A stretch of DNA of 64,000 nucleotides, taken from positions 329,866,802-329,930,801 of the forward strand of contig NC_081413.1 of assembly GCF_030272615.1 (NCBI RefSeq), read 5' to 3'. Source of the stretch: Cryptomeria japonica. Its lineage: Eukaryota > Streptophyta > Pinopsida > Cupressales > Cupressaceae. Position 1 is the stretch's first letter. Each line of letters starts with the position of its first letter. A program made the position numbers and the translations under genes. This document shows, one piece after another, positions 25,300 to 36,895 of this stretch. Below the pieces are notes generated by a model. The model made no database searches. It saw only the letters and a list, made by a program, of their open reading frames with translations, and had not been told where the DNA came from.

Positions 25300-26942
25300 G
25301 GTCATCCTTGGATTGAGACATTGTTGTGAGGTTTTTTAGATTGATTTGAATTATTTTTATTGTTGAATTGATGAATATTGGTGGTGGATTTTGGGGGAGT
25401 GGCCACGATTTGGACCCGCTTCACATCAATTACACCATCATTGACCATGTTTTTATTTTTAGCCCAGAATTTTGGCTTGTCATTATGATAAGAGGAAGAA
25501 CTTTGTGATGACTTCTGGTAATGTTTCAAGGTTGCTTCCTCCAACAAGACACATTCGAGGGCGAGGCCCTTATCGGTCAATTTTTGGAAGGATTTGATAC
25601 ATTGAGATATTAAAGGTCTTGAAAGTTCAGGCACCAAGTTCTTTTGAAATAGTTCAATTTGATGTTGTTCTGGCATGTCCCACTGGAATTTTTTGATAAA
25701 ATGTCGCCATCTTTGTAGGGCGAAGGTTTCTCCAGGCCTTTGTTTTGTATTACATAGGTCCATCATAGAAACATCATTACCCATGTTGTATGCATAGTGG
25801 GCCACAAATTTTTCTGCCAAGTCTGGAAAAGAGACAATGGAACCTCGTGGTAAAGATGAGAACCATGTCAGGGCGTCTCCCATGAGACTCTTGGGAAAGA
25901 GTCTGGGAAGATAAAGGTCACTATAGGAGACTTCTTGGCATAAGATGTGGAATTCGCGGACATGGTCGCGGGGGTCTCCTTTGCCTTAATACTTGGTGAA
26001 TTTAGGGATCTCAAATCCCGGGGGATACGGTGCAACTGATATAGATGGGTCATAAGGACAAGGGAAAAACTCTTCGAATGAGTAAGCTTTCCTTTTATTA
26101 GTCTTTTCTTTCATGTTTTTGATGATATTCTTCATGTCTTGAATTTCCTTGATGAGGTCTTGTTGTGGACTTTGATATTGATGAATTGTATCTGCCCCAA
26201 GAATTGGATGAACTAAAGAAGGTGCACCACCACCAATATATTGATATGATGAGGAAGTGGGAACGTGGGATGTGATGACCGATGTTGCTGGGGTTCGTGT
26301 GATAGTTGGTTGCGATCCGCCAACTGTTGTGACGGGATTGAATGCGGTCTGGATAAAATTTGCGACATTGTTGGGAGAAAGGGAAGTTTGTGGAATAGAA
26401 ATATGTGGTTGAATAGAAGGAGGTGGTATAGAAGTTTGTTGGAGAATGGATGAGATTGGATTTGATAGTGGTATGGATGGTAAGGAGGAAGAAGGCGGGA
26501 TGGAGATCATGGTGGGAGGTGTCGCGGGTGGCATTGATTGGGCTTGGATGATTGATGGGGTTGCAATTGATTGAGTTTGAATAGTAGGTGCAGCACTTTG
26601 TGTGGGAGCGAGGTCTCCTTGTGGTTGTTGGACGAGAGCGGATCTATTAAATTCAGGTGGAAGTTGAGCTCCATGTTCAAGAAGAGTTTTTAGAAGTGCA
26701 ATAGGATTGTGTTTAATAAACTTTTCTATCATCTCTTGGTTATAAGAATCTGCTAGGAAAGTTTGCACTTCTGGACAAAGTTCATCTTGGTTAACCATGT
26801 CAAGATTTTGGCTTTGATCTTGATCGCTTGGTTGCCCACTTTGTGTATGATCTTGCGTGGGATCTTCATATAGGACACCAATGTCTGGCATGCCATATTG
26901 TTGATCAGCCATCTTTTTCTTTTGGGATTGAGTTGCAACCAT
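25300..26942 (-). other. Tat-1 gag
   Basis: The N-terminal part (about 25,990-26,942) is Pro/Ser/Gln-rich with a predicted helical segment (EMIEKFIKHNPIALLKTLL). The C-terminal part (about 25,300-25,880) is the conserved retrotransposon gag (capsid-like) domain, with blocks such as GDALTWFSSLP, FPDLAEKFVAHYA and RPGETFALQRWRHF. It would form the element's particle. Broken. Confidence 0.85.
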
Positions 26943-29803
26943 ACACGATATTTGTGATGAAAAGACTTAGGAAAAATGTGATGAAATGACTTAGAAAATT
27001 TGTGATGGAAGGATTTTAGAAACTTGTGATGAAAGGACTTAAGAAATTTGAGAATGAAAGGACTTAAGAAATTTGAGGATGAAAAGAATTAAGAAATTTG
27101 TGATGAAAGGACTTAAGAAATTTGGGATGAAAGGACTTAAGAAATTTGTGGATGAAAGAACTTAAGAAATTTGTGATGAAAGGACTTAAGAAATTTGAGG
27201 ATGAAAAGAATTAAGAAATTTGTGATGAAAGGACTTAAGAAATTTGAGGATGAAAGGACTTAAGAAATTTGTGATGAAAGGACTTAAGAAGTTTGAGGAT
27301 GAAAGGACTTAAGAAATTTGTGGATGAAAGAACTTAAGAAATTTGTGATGAAAGGACTTAAGAAATTTGAGGATGAAAGGACTTAAGAAATTTGAGGATG
27401 ATTGATGAAGAAGGTATGGTAGTGATGGTTTAGAAGAAAACTTGATGACTAGGTTGTCTTTGGCATGAACATGAAGGATCTATTTAAATGGCAAGTTGTA
27501 TGAAGGGATATGACCACCCTGATTTGGATGATAGTAGGTGTTTCAAAGGACAAACTTGAATGTTGACGTAGAGGATAAACTCTTAGCTTCTCTCTTAGGC
27601 TTATGAAAAATGGGACGGACGGAGTTTTGACGCAATTTTGAACTTGGTGTGGGTAATAACTAGGACAATTTGTTTGTGTCTTGACAAATATTTTTACAAA
27701 GTTTTTTGGGGATAGTGATGTGTTTTTAGTCTACTCTTGGCAAATATGTATCAAACAAAGCAAACACAATGATTAAATGCATATTATCTCAAAGACACTC
27801 ATGCTCATATACAACATTCTTAAGGCTGGCAAGGACAATAGTCATTGAATCCCAATTGGTTTCCCATCTACGCTTACCCAGAGCGGACACTTAGATGCTT
27901 GACCCCACTGACTCCCCTCCACGACACTCACTTCTCAGGGTAGCCAAGCATCAATTCCCATGAAAACTCCTCATGGTGAACTTTGTGTCTCTACTAAGGG
28001 CCGTAAGAATATGGGCTGCTTCAGAGGTCCGACCTCCTGCACCAATGACTAGAGGGTTTTTGGCCACTATGAACAAGGTGTTTAGTAAGTCTTACCGTTA
28101 GGAGCTACCCTTCGAAGTCGCGCAAGCGCAATTGAGGCCTATAGCCCAACAAAGCACCAAGAACTTAGTAGTCACGCAAGCATGATTGAGATCTCTAGGA
28201 TCCTACTAAGCACCCAATGTGAGAGTGAACTCTCATATAGCCCCAACCATGAACCCTTTCGTAGTCAATGGCCTATTTATTATAGTGAGTTGGGAACCCC
28301 AGGTTCGGGTGTACTCACTTGGGTCGTTCCCCTCTTACCTTCTCAAAGAGAAAGTTGGGAGGACAGGCCCACTAGAGATAAACACACAATCAAACAAGAA
28401 AAGGTTGGAGGGTCTGGATTTATGATCATCTAGTAAGACGAGAGCATACTTTCCTACCTTTACGCTTTTCTTAAAGACACATAAGACAATGGTTCATTCC
28501 ATTTTAATTAATATCTAGGTGCCTAATTTAAATAAATGCACAATATTTGGTTGAATCAGCTAGGCAACCTGCAAAACCACTTGATTAGTAGTTTGGAAAA
28601 TGGAGTCTTCAAAAAGCGTCCTGCAAAACAACTTGATTAGTAGTTTGGAAAAATAGTCTTCAACAAGCGTCCTGCAAAAAATCAACAAAATGACAAAAAT
28701 ATTAATTTTTATTATATTTTTTGGGAATAAATAGAAAAACATCAATAAAAACTTTTTTACTAATGACAAATGTGGATTTGAAGAAAGCTTTGATGGGTAA
28801 ATGGGGTTTGACTAGGTTTTTACCACTTTCTAAAGGATATGCAAGCGAAAAAATGGGGATTTTGGAGGAGAGATGAAGGAATGGGAAAATTTGTCCAAGA
28901 GGGACAAAGAAGCAAAAGTTGAAGATGGATAATATGGGAAAAATTTGGAGGTGATTGGATGAAAAGGGAAGAAGTTATGGCAAACCCTAAAAATAGAGAA
29001 ATATGGGATTTTGGGCTTCAAAAAGTGGATTTTTGAGATAAGGCCTCAAAGGAAGAAAATGTGGAAAATGGCAATGTAGAGAATATGGTGAAGTTTGAAG
29101 GGAAATGAAGTCAAGATAAAGAAGATATGGCGAAAAAACAGAATAGAAACCCTAAATTTAACAGAACAGAAACCCTAAATTTAACAAAACAGAAACCCTA
29201 GATTTAACAGAGCAGAGAGAAACCCTAGATTTAATAGAGAAAATTGTCGCACTAAACAGAATAAAATAAAAATGTCAAAGGTCTAGATTTCTGATTGTCT
29301 AGATAGACAAGAGCATACTCTCCTACTTTCACACTTTCCTGCGGGCCGACAGATTATATTTAAACAGAGCAGATACAGGAAATAAATAAATTAAATGCAG
29401 ACTACAGTTAGCGCCTAAAATTTTCAGACAGATTAAAAAAGCAGACAGTAGCACTACACAGATAGAAAAGTGTCAAAGGTCCGGATTTCTGATTGTCTAG
29501 ATAGACAAGAGCATACTCTCCTATTTTCACACTTTCCTGCGGTCAGAGCATACAGTCGTGCTAAACAGAATAGAAAAGTGAAAAGTCTGGATTTCTGATT
29601 GTCTATATAGACAAGAGCATACTCTCCTACTTTTGCACAGATTATACTAAAACAGAACAGACAACAAATCAAATAACAAATCAGAAAACAGAGCTGTCAT
29701 GCTGCAACAGAAACAGAAAAAAAAAGAAAGAAATAGAACAAAATAAGGAGGAGCTATCGTGCAGAAATGTAGAGCCACGATTCTGGAACCTGCGAAAAAG
29801 ATA

Positions 29804-29866
<63 letters not shown>

Positions 29867-29949
29867 CTGCAGTCGCGCTATTCTGGAACCTGTGTCTCAC
29901 AACTCACAAAAACCTTAAAAAAAACAATAACATTAGTTCTCAGGGACGT
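26943..29949 (-). other. Tat-1 leader (non-coding, repeat-rich)
   Basis: From the PBS toward gag it contains a (AT)n plus about 40-base T run (29,801-29,866), three copies of a TCTGGATTTCTGATTGTC-type block with a GTCTAGATAGAC palindrome (about 29,283, 29,480, 29,585; a diverged fourth at 28,411), four AAACCCTA boxes (29,146-29,228), a 59-bp tandem pair (28,563-28,680), the leader block shared with Tat-3 and Tat-4 (27,790-28,440), and a 24/25-bp array just before gag. No long reading frame is convincing. Confidence 0.7.
26945..27405 (-). repeat. Tat-1 pre-gag array, 24/25-bp period
   Basis: About 18 units of a GATGAAAGGACTTAAGAAAT unit plus a few variable bases (plus-strand reading). The first units start at 26,956, 26,980, 27,004, 27,028, 27,053, 27,078, 27,102, 27,126, 27,151 and 27,175, so the step is 24 or 25 bp. 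It ends right at the gag start at about 26,942. Units are far more alike than in the Tat-3 and Tat-4 arrays, which suggests recent amplification. Confidence 0.9.
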
Positions 29950-29972
29950 GAGTCCCACCGGGCGTGCCAAAA
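29950..29972 (-). promoter_or_regulatory. Tat-1 primer-binding site
   Basis: On the minus strand the LTR is followed by TTT and then TGGCACGCCCGGTGGGAC. The same 18 bases follow the Tat-4 LTR at 61,163, which supports a conserved primer site. I do not assign the tRNA. Confidence 0.75.
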
Positions 29973-31061
29973 TGAAGAGGGAAAAATAGATTTGAAAGGT
30001 AAATTGATCAAAACATAACGAAATAAACATGCAGAATGCTAAAATATCATAAAAAGACCATTTCACCTTGCTATTTTACCTTCGCCTTTGGATTGAGCTT
30101 GATGAAGTGAAGGCGCCCCTTGATAATTCTCCACTTGATGTGCTCCTTTGATTGCTGGATGTGGATGGCTCTCCAATATTGTGCACAAATGATAAGGATG
30201 AATGATAAGGATGAGATGATCAAGTTGCCAAGATGATTTCCTAGGCTCAAAAGGGCAGCATAAGCTTACTGAATTTCAAGATGTTTTGAATGAAGGGATG
30301 GAACCCTATTTTATAGGAAGAGGAGAGGAAAACGGATGGCTAGGATGAATTGGAGATGAAGGGCTAAGATTTACTTGTGAGGTCACACAAGGTCCAAGAG
30401 AGGGTGTGGAGACCAAGAAATATGCCTTAAAGGCATTTCGTATCTCCACACTCTACAAGATGCATTTGAGGAATTAAAAATTCTCCAAAAACGGATATTA
30501 TGGGGATTAGAAGAATAAAAAGGAATTAAAAATTCCTTGGGAGAGGGAAATGCCTAGAGGAATGTGAGATTTCGAAAATCTTACATTCATCTAGAAAAAG
30601 AGCATTTAAAGCTAGTGGCTAGATGAAAGGACAAAGAGTTGACTTTGTGGCTAATCATGATGATTAGCCATTAACGACTCATTAGGAGGGGAATTAGAGG
30701 AAATGTTAGATGGGATTTATATTTGTAGGAGAATTTGACTAAAAGAATAATGTTAAGTGAGTTTAGGGAGTTTCTAGAAGAATTTATTAGGTTAATGATG
30801 AATTAAGAAGATGATTTGTAGGAATCGTGTAGGTTAACTAATTAATTGAAATTAATTAGCTAAGAGGAAGATTTGTGAGGATTTGATTTTTTAGAAGAAT
30901 AAAGAAAGGGATTGATTTATTAAATAAATCAATCATATGCTATAGTGACAATATTAATTATATTTAATTAATATTGAGAAGAATTTTAATTAACATAATT
31001 AATTAATTAATTATGTGAGGAATTAAAAAATAATTAAAATAATTATTTTTAAGTGTCTACA
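29973..31061 (-). repeat. Tat-1 5' LTR
   Basis: Minus-strand reading starts TGTAGACACTTAAAAATAAT and ends CCCTCTTCA. The U3 side has AT-rich inverted runs (AATTAATTAATTAATT and similar). The terminal TGTAGACAC block is shared with the LTRs of Tat-4 and Tat-5. Confidence 0.9.
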
Positions 31062-31066
31062 GTTAT

Positions 31067-31179
31067 ATTTCTTGCATGCATATTGATTTTCAAGTTAGTT
31101 AAAGTGGTGATCAGATTTATATTGTTTTTGCTTGCACTGATTCACCCTCCCCCCCTCTCAGTGTCTTATAATTTTATCA
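31067..31179 (+). repeat. Copia-2 3' LTR, right part
   Basis: Continues the LTR after Tat-1 (ATTTCTTGCATGC onward), with the CTGATTCACC-C run-CTCTCA tail, and ends TTTATCA at 31,179. It is followed by TTAAC, matching TTAAT before the 5' LTR at four of five positions. Confidence 0.85.
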
Positions 31180-31455
31180 TTAACTACTCTAACTAAATAT
31201 CAAGCAATGCAACTAGTGCTAATATAACCCGAATAGAAACAAGTTTAGCAAATAATGAAAAAAATTCATGAAAATCGATACCTTCCTTCTGAGAATATCC
31301 TTTTGCTACCATTTTTTCCTTGTACCTTTCAACTTTATCATCAACACCATTCTTCTTTTTGTGGACTCATTTGCAACCAACACCTTTCCTACCCTTTGTA
31401 AGTTCTACCAAGTCCCATGTTTTATTCTTCTCTAAGGCTTTCATTTATTCTTTTA
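31180..31455 (-). mobile_element. Old copia RT, right half
   Basis: Minus-strand N-terminal RT blocks (ALEKNKTWDLVELTKGRK, VERYKEKMVAKGYSQKEGIDF). This continues the remnant at 8,665-9,066 on the other side of Copia-2. At about 31,455 it gives way without overlap to gypsy-like sequence. Confidence 0.75.
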
Positions 31456-33389
31456 TAACATGGAAATTTTGGGGATCTTTTTGCTTCCTCCCTTTATTTT
31501 TAAGACATAATTATTTAATGGTCTTAATATGGATTGGCACATCCTTAATAGCTTGAAAGAAAGTGATTTTGACACAGATATTCTTCAATTAGCCAAGGAA
31601 GTCACATTTTGGTTGAGGCTCATACTTTTTAATCTCCATCCTTTCTAGGAATGGAGGGTCTAAACTAGTAACCTTTTCTTGCTTAAGTGGATGAATAGGT
31701 TGGTTTGACTATAGGTTATCATTATTTGTAGGATCCCCAAAGTGAATTTCTATAATTAGGTGAGATTTAGGTGTGGGCAAGGTTTTTTCCCGAGTGAAGG
31801 TGCACATTGCTATATCAACAATGTAAGTACAAATTAGACAAAATTAGTAACAACTTATTGAATAGGTTTACTATTAGGATTGTATGTTGGCTAGGCTAGT
31901 ATTTGAGTAACTCTTGGTGGATTTGGTATAGGTGTAAAAAAAAATTAGTTATAATGGCTTATTGTGCATGTAATGATTGTTGTTGTTGAGGGTAGCCAAT
32001 ATTTTGATTCAAACAAGGCTGGATACCCTACCATTGGTGCTATGGCTATGTAGATTTGGAAGGTATTGATTTTGGCTTAAGGCTAGTGATGTTATTTTTT
32101 CCATATTCCTTGTCAAGATACCCAATAATAAGGCCTATACTTTGGCCAAGTAGGTGGACATTGATTATACCATGGAGAATCGTTTACAAATGAAATTGAA
32201 AATGGAGTATTATAAGATAATGGATCTTTGGTAATACCTTGTCTTTGTTTCCATGGTTTCCTCTAGGCTAGATAAAATTCTTGGCCATCTTCATCCTTGA
32301 TCACTTTCAAAAATCTAGTCTGTCATGCTTCTCTTCAATGCTCACCACACACTTGCACTTATAGTTTATTTTCTTCTAGTGATTGTAGGGATAGTACTTT
32401 GTCAACACAAATTCGGTATCTTATTTTTTTTGGTGTGTAATGTATCAAGTTGAGTTGAAATATGATTGATAATATCATGCTTCGTGTCTTTTAATAGGTT
32501 ATTGAAATCCATCATTGAAAATCTTGCAACTGTTGTAGTAGTAAGTGTTCTTAAGATGTAGGTTTTATTCAAATTATTTTCCTTAAATAATTTTCCTAAA
32601 GATGACAAACATATTTATAAGGAATCTGGGATATATCACTTGATCCAGTACGGTCCAAGGAATCTAAACACTCTTCATTGACACGTCTTTGGGAGATTAT
32701 CTTCAAAGAGTCCCCTATAAATAGGTTTTGTTTAGATTTTTGTAAACAAAATACAAACCTTTTAATATAGCTCTCTAGAGGTTCATCTTCAGTTTGGCTC
32801 ATGGTGAAGATGTCATATCCCCTCATGTCCCATCCTTTACAATAGTCCTTGTATTTCTACAATTTGAACTTCTACTTCATGGTATCCTAAGTATCCATTG
32901 CATCTTAAGCCCCATAAACCATCTTAATGTTGATGCCTTAAGTGTAGTAGGAAACAATTTCACTCTATGTGCATCTGTTGTATAGTCATAACTTTGATAG
33001 AGGACATCAAATTCAAACAAAAATGTGTTTGGGTATTCTATCACAAGGCCATGAAAATTGGGAAGGGTAGAGAGAGCTATATTTTTAATTGTGGCATTCA
33101 TTTCTTGGTTAATGATAGGGAAGTGAAATGTAGCAATTTCATTTTCTTGGTTTGCATTTCCCAAGCCTCCCATTGTATGATGAGATCCACTAGGGGATGA
33201 AGAAGTTGGAAATATGGATATAGAACTAGATGTAGGAATTGATGGTGGAGATTGATGAGGCGGATCGTTTTCAAGATAGTGTTTACCACTTGGTTGTCCT
33301 CTTATTTCTTCCATGATGGTTGAATTGCTCCTTCTAGTGGTATTAGCTAGAAGAAATATTTTGAAGGGATCTCTTATCCTATGCATCAA
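31456..33389 (-). mobile_element. Gypsy element fragment, gag side
   Basis: The minus-strand translation shows a Ty3/gypsy gag: a Ser/Pro-rich N-terminus, then LPNFHGL, TFLFEFDVLYQSYDYTTDAHRVKLFP, LRWFMGL, then ESYIKRFVFCLQKSK, then a proline/aromatic-rich stretch. Near 31,460-31,660 are blocks resembling the gag-protease spacer of plant gypsy elements (FQAIKDVPI, LKNKGRKQKDP). It is heavily broken and no LTR is recognised, so it is old. Confidence 0.7.
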
Positions 33390-35834
33390 TTTTCTTGTCT
33401 TACTTTTAAATTACAAAAAATCATAAAAAAAATTCTAAGATAATAAATGAATTGCCAAAAATGATAATTATTACTAAGAATAAATTAAAAATATAAATAT
33501 TAATTTCCAGTTGAAGGCATACACATTATGCACAATTAACTAGTTGCTACAAGAACAATGAATCTACGTTATTGAATAAACTAAGCAACAATAAGTCACA
33601 ATAATATTATAAACTAATTATGAATGACACATTACCTCAAGTGGGCCTAAACTTGGCTAAGTGCACTTGCTAATATAAAAAATCAAATATAGTTACTTCT
33701 TCATAGATGTTTCATGCATGTATTCCTTCATTCATGAGAATAATCAACTTACAAGAATTCGCCTACTGATAATGAAAAAAAAAGGTACCTACAAAATGAT
33801 AAAAGTAAAAGATGATCAATCTAATCTATTATTTATCTCATCACATTTATTAGATTAACTATTCTAACTATCGAGGACTCTATCACTAATTCCTAAGAAT
33901 TAGGAAGATGATTATTTCATGAAAATACATAACTACAAAATAGAAATACAGTCCTAGAGTAGTTCTTCATTCGTCACAAAGAAAGTTTTATGACTAAGGT
34001 GAATGTATGATAAAACAATATTAGTAATATTAAATTCTTAAGCTATATACTAGGAGTAGGGTTATGATATTACAACTTTAGTGACCACCTCATTGCTCAT
34101 TGTGCTTAGCGTTGCAGATCTATGGCCTATGCAACTATAGGAGCATTATTGTTCTTGTGCATTGCTTAGCTATAGAAAGTCTGGATTGTGTTTCTTACTA
34201 CAAAACATGTTAGCTTCTTCACAAATTCAACAAAAAGATAAATCATAATATCTAATACATTATTACCAATAAACACATATATGTGAAAATATCTATCATT
34301 TCATTAATAATTATAATATAGTTGTTAATGGTAGTCCTAATTATGAAAAAAGAAAAGCAAGTTTAGTATTCCTTGAAGGATTTAACATATAACCAAGGTG
34401 ACTAAAAGACATTAAAGAGGCCTATTATCAAGGAAGATTTTTGGGAGTAATTGGAAAGACATGTAGGGATGAGCGACCCTAAAACTTTAACAAAGCAACA
34501 AATACGACTTAACTAATTTTTGAAGTATTGAAGGATGTAGTTGGGATTGGTAGGGAAGGTATGCATGAATGAACAACCTTGAAACTCTAGAATCTCTAAA
34601 AAATCAACACATAGCCAAACTTCAAGGTTTTGTAACATGCATATTTCTAGCTAAAACATGAAGATATAGATTAATACAACATCCAAGGGCAAAAAATAAG
34701 CAAGATGACACATTTAGATTTTTTCAAATTGATTATTAACAATGGGTCAAAATATTAACACATAGAATGGAAGGGGCTCAAACAAGAGAGACATTGCATA
34801 TTTGAGTCCCAACATAGCTAAAATGCACTATTGAGTTAATATCAACACATGTAAAGGATAGCCATTTTACAAGTTTCACACATTAAGGAAAATCCAAAAC
34901 CATAAGTGATTCAAATAGTTGGCTTATTTGTTTAACACGTGGGACATCCTTTCTTAGAAATTTGAATAAGATGGTTTATACAAGCAAACATGCATAAATA
35001 AACCATCTTTGAATTAATCTTTGTTGATCTATCATTTATCTACACACTCAATATACACATCAAGTATGTATGCATAATATAATAGCTAAAGTTGTATAAC
35101 AATAGCAAAAAAGAGTATGAATCCAAGTAAGGTACATGTGCATTTTTGCAATAATATCACATCTTAACCAAAACTCAATATTAATCTTTGAGATCAAATT
35201 GATATTAGGTTGTGTAATTAATTGAACCACATTATATCATTAGAACAACCCAAAATGTTGAACCAATAAAATAACATATTATCAACCTATGTTAATGAAA
35301 ATGGTTAAACCAAACAAGTCACATAGATTCAAACATGAAATAACAACCTAGATTCATACATCTAACATGAAATAATTTGTTATATTAACTTAGAGGAAAA
35401 TAAAAATATCATAATTTTTGTTAATTTTTTTGATGTTTTCTTGTTTTAGGTTAGGAGACTATTATGTGATTTTGAATGCCCATTCACAAATTTAACATCA
35501 GCTTTCAATATGGCATTAGAGTCTTAACACTTGTAAGATCTCTAGACTTGTTCAAATACTAGGGCTAGACACATGAACTATAACCAAGGTGCTTCCTTAT
35601 GGCCTTACTTCTTCATCCAAGCTAGTCCAATGGATTTAGAATTCATTATCATCATTTATAATGGTTCCTCCTTGTTGCAATAAACAAAGTGTTGTGGTGC
35701 CTAAGGACAATTATCAATAATAAATTCTCACTCATATTAAGAAATGTAGCTTAAGAATAAGGAGATTAAAGTAGACATGTTGGGCACACATGATATTGGT
35801 TGGAATAATCCCCAAATACTCTTCCTATTAGATG
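33390..35834. other. AT-rich spacer, nothing identified
   Basis: No convincing reading frame, repeat array or RNA gene is seen on either strand. A 5' LTR for the adjacent gypsy gag fragment would be expected on this side but I could not recognise one. The composition is very AT-rich with short low-complexity runs. Confidence 0.5.
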
Positions 35835-36677
35835 TCAAGGAAAAGGTGCAAGTCACAATGTCCTATTTCAAACTTCTTAAGATGACTCTAATTAATCTTT
35901 GTGGTGTTTATGTGACTCATATTTTTTGTGATTTACACTATTAGTGCTTAGCAGACAATTTCACATATTTGCAACAATAAACTTTATATAACCTAAATAT
36001 TGACATATCTTATAGCCTAGAATTTTGATGATTTTCTTAATAATAAATATTATTGGTAGTGTCACACTTACCCTATTATTTAAAGAACCACTACCATATT
36101 ACTCACTTTTAAATGTAATCTATGAGTTTATTTCATAAATATTTTCGTTATTAATGACAATGTAGTTGCTTCCATTCAAATGTGCCATACTATTATAGTG
36201 CATATATTTAAATATTCATTTATAATTTTAGATGTATGTTGAGACCTTAAGTGATATTATTAGTGACAATTACAAAGTGATTTAGCTTTCATAAGAATGC
36301 ATGAGGTACTTTATATCAAATTCTCTTCTTCTATTGCAAACATTGAGTACACTCATTAGAAAGACTTGTGACTAAGAAATGTATGTTTCCCTATAAGCAC
36401 AAATTTTATCAAATATATTTGCATGAAATGATGAACTAAAGTTCATTATTCTACTTTCAAAAAAATATCTTCTCCTATGTTTGTTGTATACAAACATCTA
36501 TGCTTATGATAACAATCTAACATTTTAAAATCGACCAAACAAAATTTGTTCGCCACATGAGTCACAAGTCTTTGAAAATTATAAAATGAATCCTCTATAA
36601 TAAAATTTTGAAATGAAACAAGTACAAAAATCGAAGATTCTTAATGTCATGGTATACAGAAATTAGTCTTCACTAAC

Positions 36678-36895
36678 TTAGGTATGTAATTCCTTTCTTA
36701 TCAAATGGAATTTAACCTTTATTGGCATTTGTTAGGTTTGACATATACGAATAAAGTGATCAATTTGACCATATTATGAAACTAACATTAGTTAGGTATG
36801 TAATTCATTTCTTATCAAATGGAATTTAACCTTTATTGGCATTTGTTAGGTTTGACATATACAAATAAAGCGATCAATTTGACCATCGTATGATT
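36678..36895. repeat. 114-bp tandem duplication in the 3' flank of PPR-A
   Basis: Two copies starting at 36,678 and 36,792 (TTAGGTATGTAATTC start), nearly identical. The corresponding position in copy B (near 55,580) has a single diverged copy, so the tandem step happened after the segmental duplication. Confidence 0.9.

Larger units (their letters stand above)
16700..31061 (-). mobile_element. Tat-1: 14.4-kb Tat-lineage Ty3/gypsy element, structurally complete
   Basis: Two LTRs of equal length (1,089 bp each: 29,973-31,061 is 5', 16,700-17,788 is 3') are flanked by a perfect GTTAT target duplication. In element order there is a PBS, a 3-kb leader, gag, protease, a G-patch-like segment, RT, RNase H, a second (archaeal-type) RNase H, integrase, a 1.9-kb non-coding 3' region with a hairpin array, and a polypurine tract. 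The extra RNase H, large size and long 3' region point to the Tat/Ogre lineage. By eye the LTRs differ at about 17 sites (about 1.6%), so it is clearly younger than Copia-2, probably a few to around ten million years at slow gymnosperm rates. The coding region has about half a dozen breaks. Confidence 0.9.
9067..31179 (+). mobile_element. Copia-2: copia-type LTR element without recognisable pol, interrupted by Tat-1
   Basis: Two related LTRs bound the element. The 5' LTR is 9,067-10,258. The 3' LTR is 15,637-16,699 continued at 31,067-31,179 after the Tat-1 insertion. A TGGTATCAGAGCC primer-binding site follows the 5' LTR and an AAAGGGGGAGA polypurine tract precedes the 3' LTR, as in plant Ty1/copia. 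The 5.4-kb interior holds a gag-like coiled-coil and zinc-knuckle region and a long unrecognised coding region, but no protease, integrase, RT or RNase H that I can recognise. It was therefore probably non-autonomous. Its LTRs differ by roughly 8% in the stretch compared by eye. The coding regions carry around ten breaks. Confidence 0.8.

Noticed and set aside
29140-29235. Interstitial telomere repeat
   Set aside because: The AAACCCTA boxes are separated by 15-19 unrelated bases and are not in tandem.
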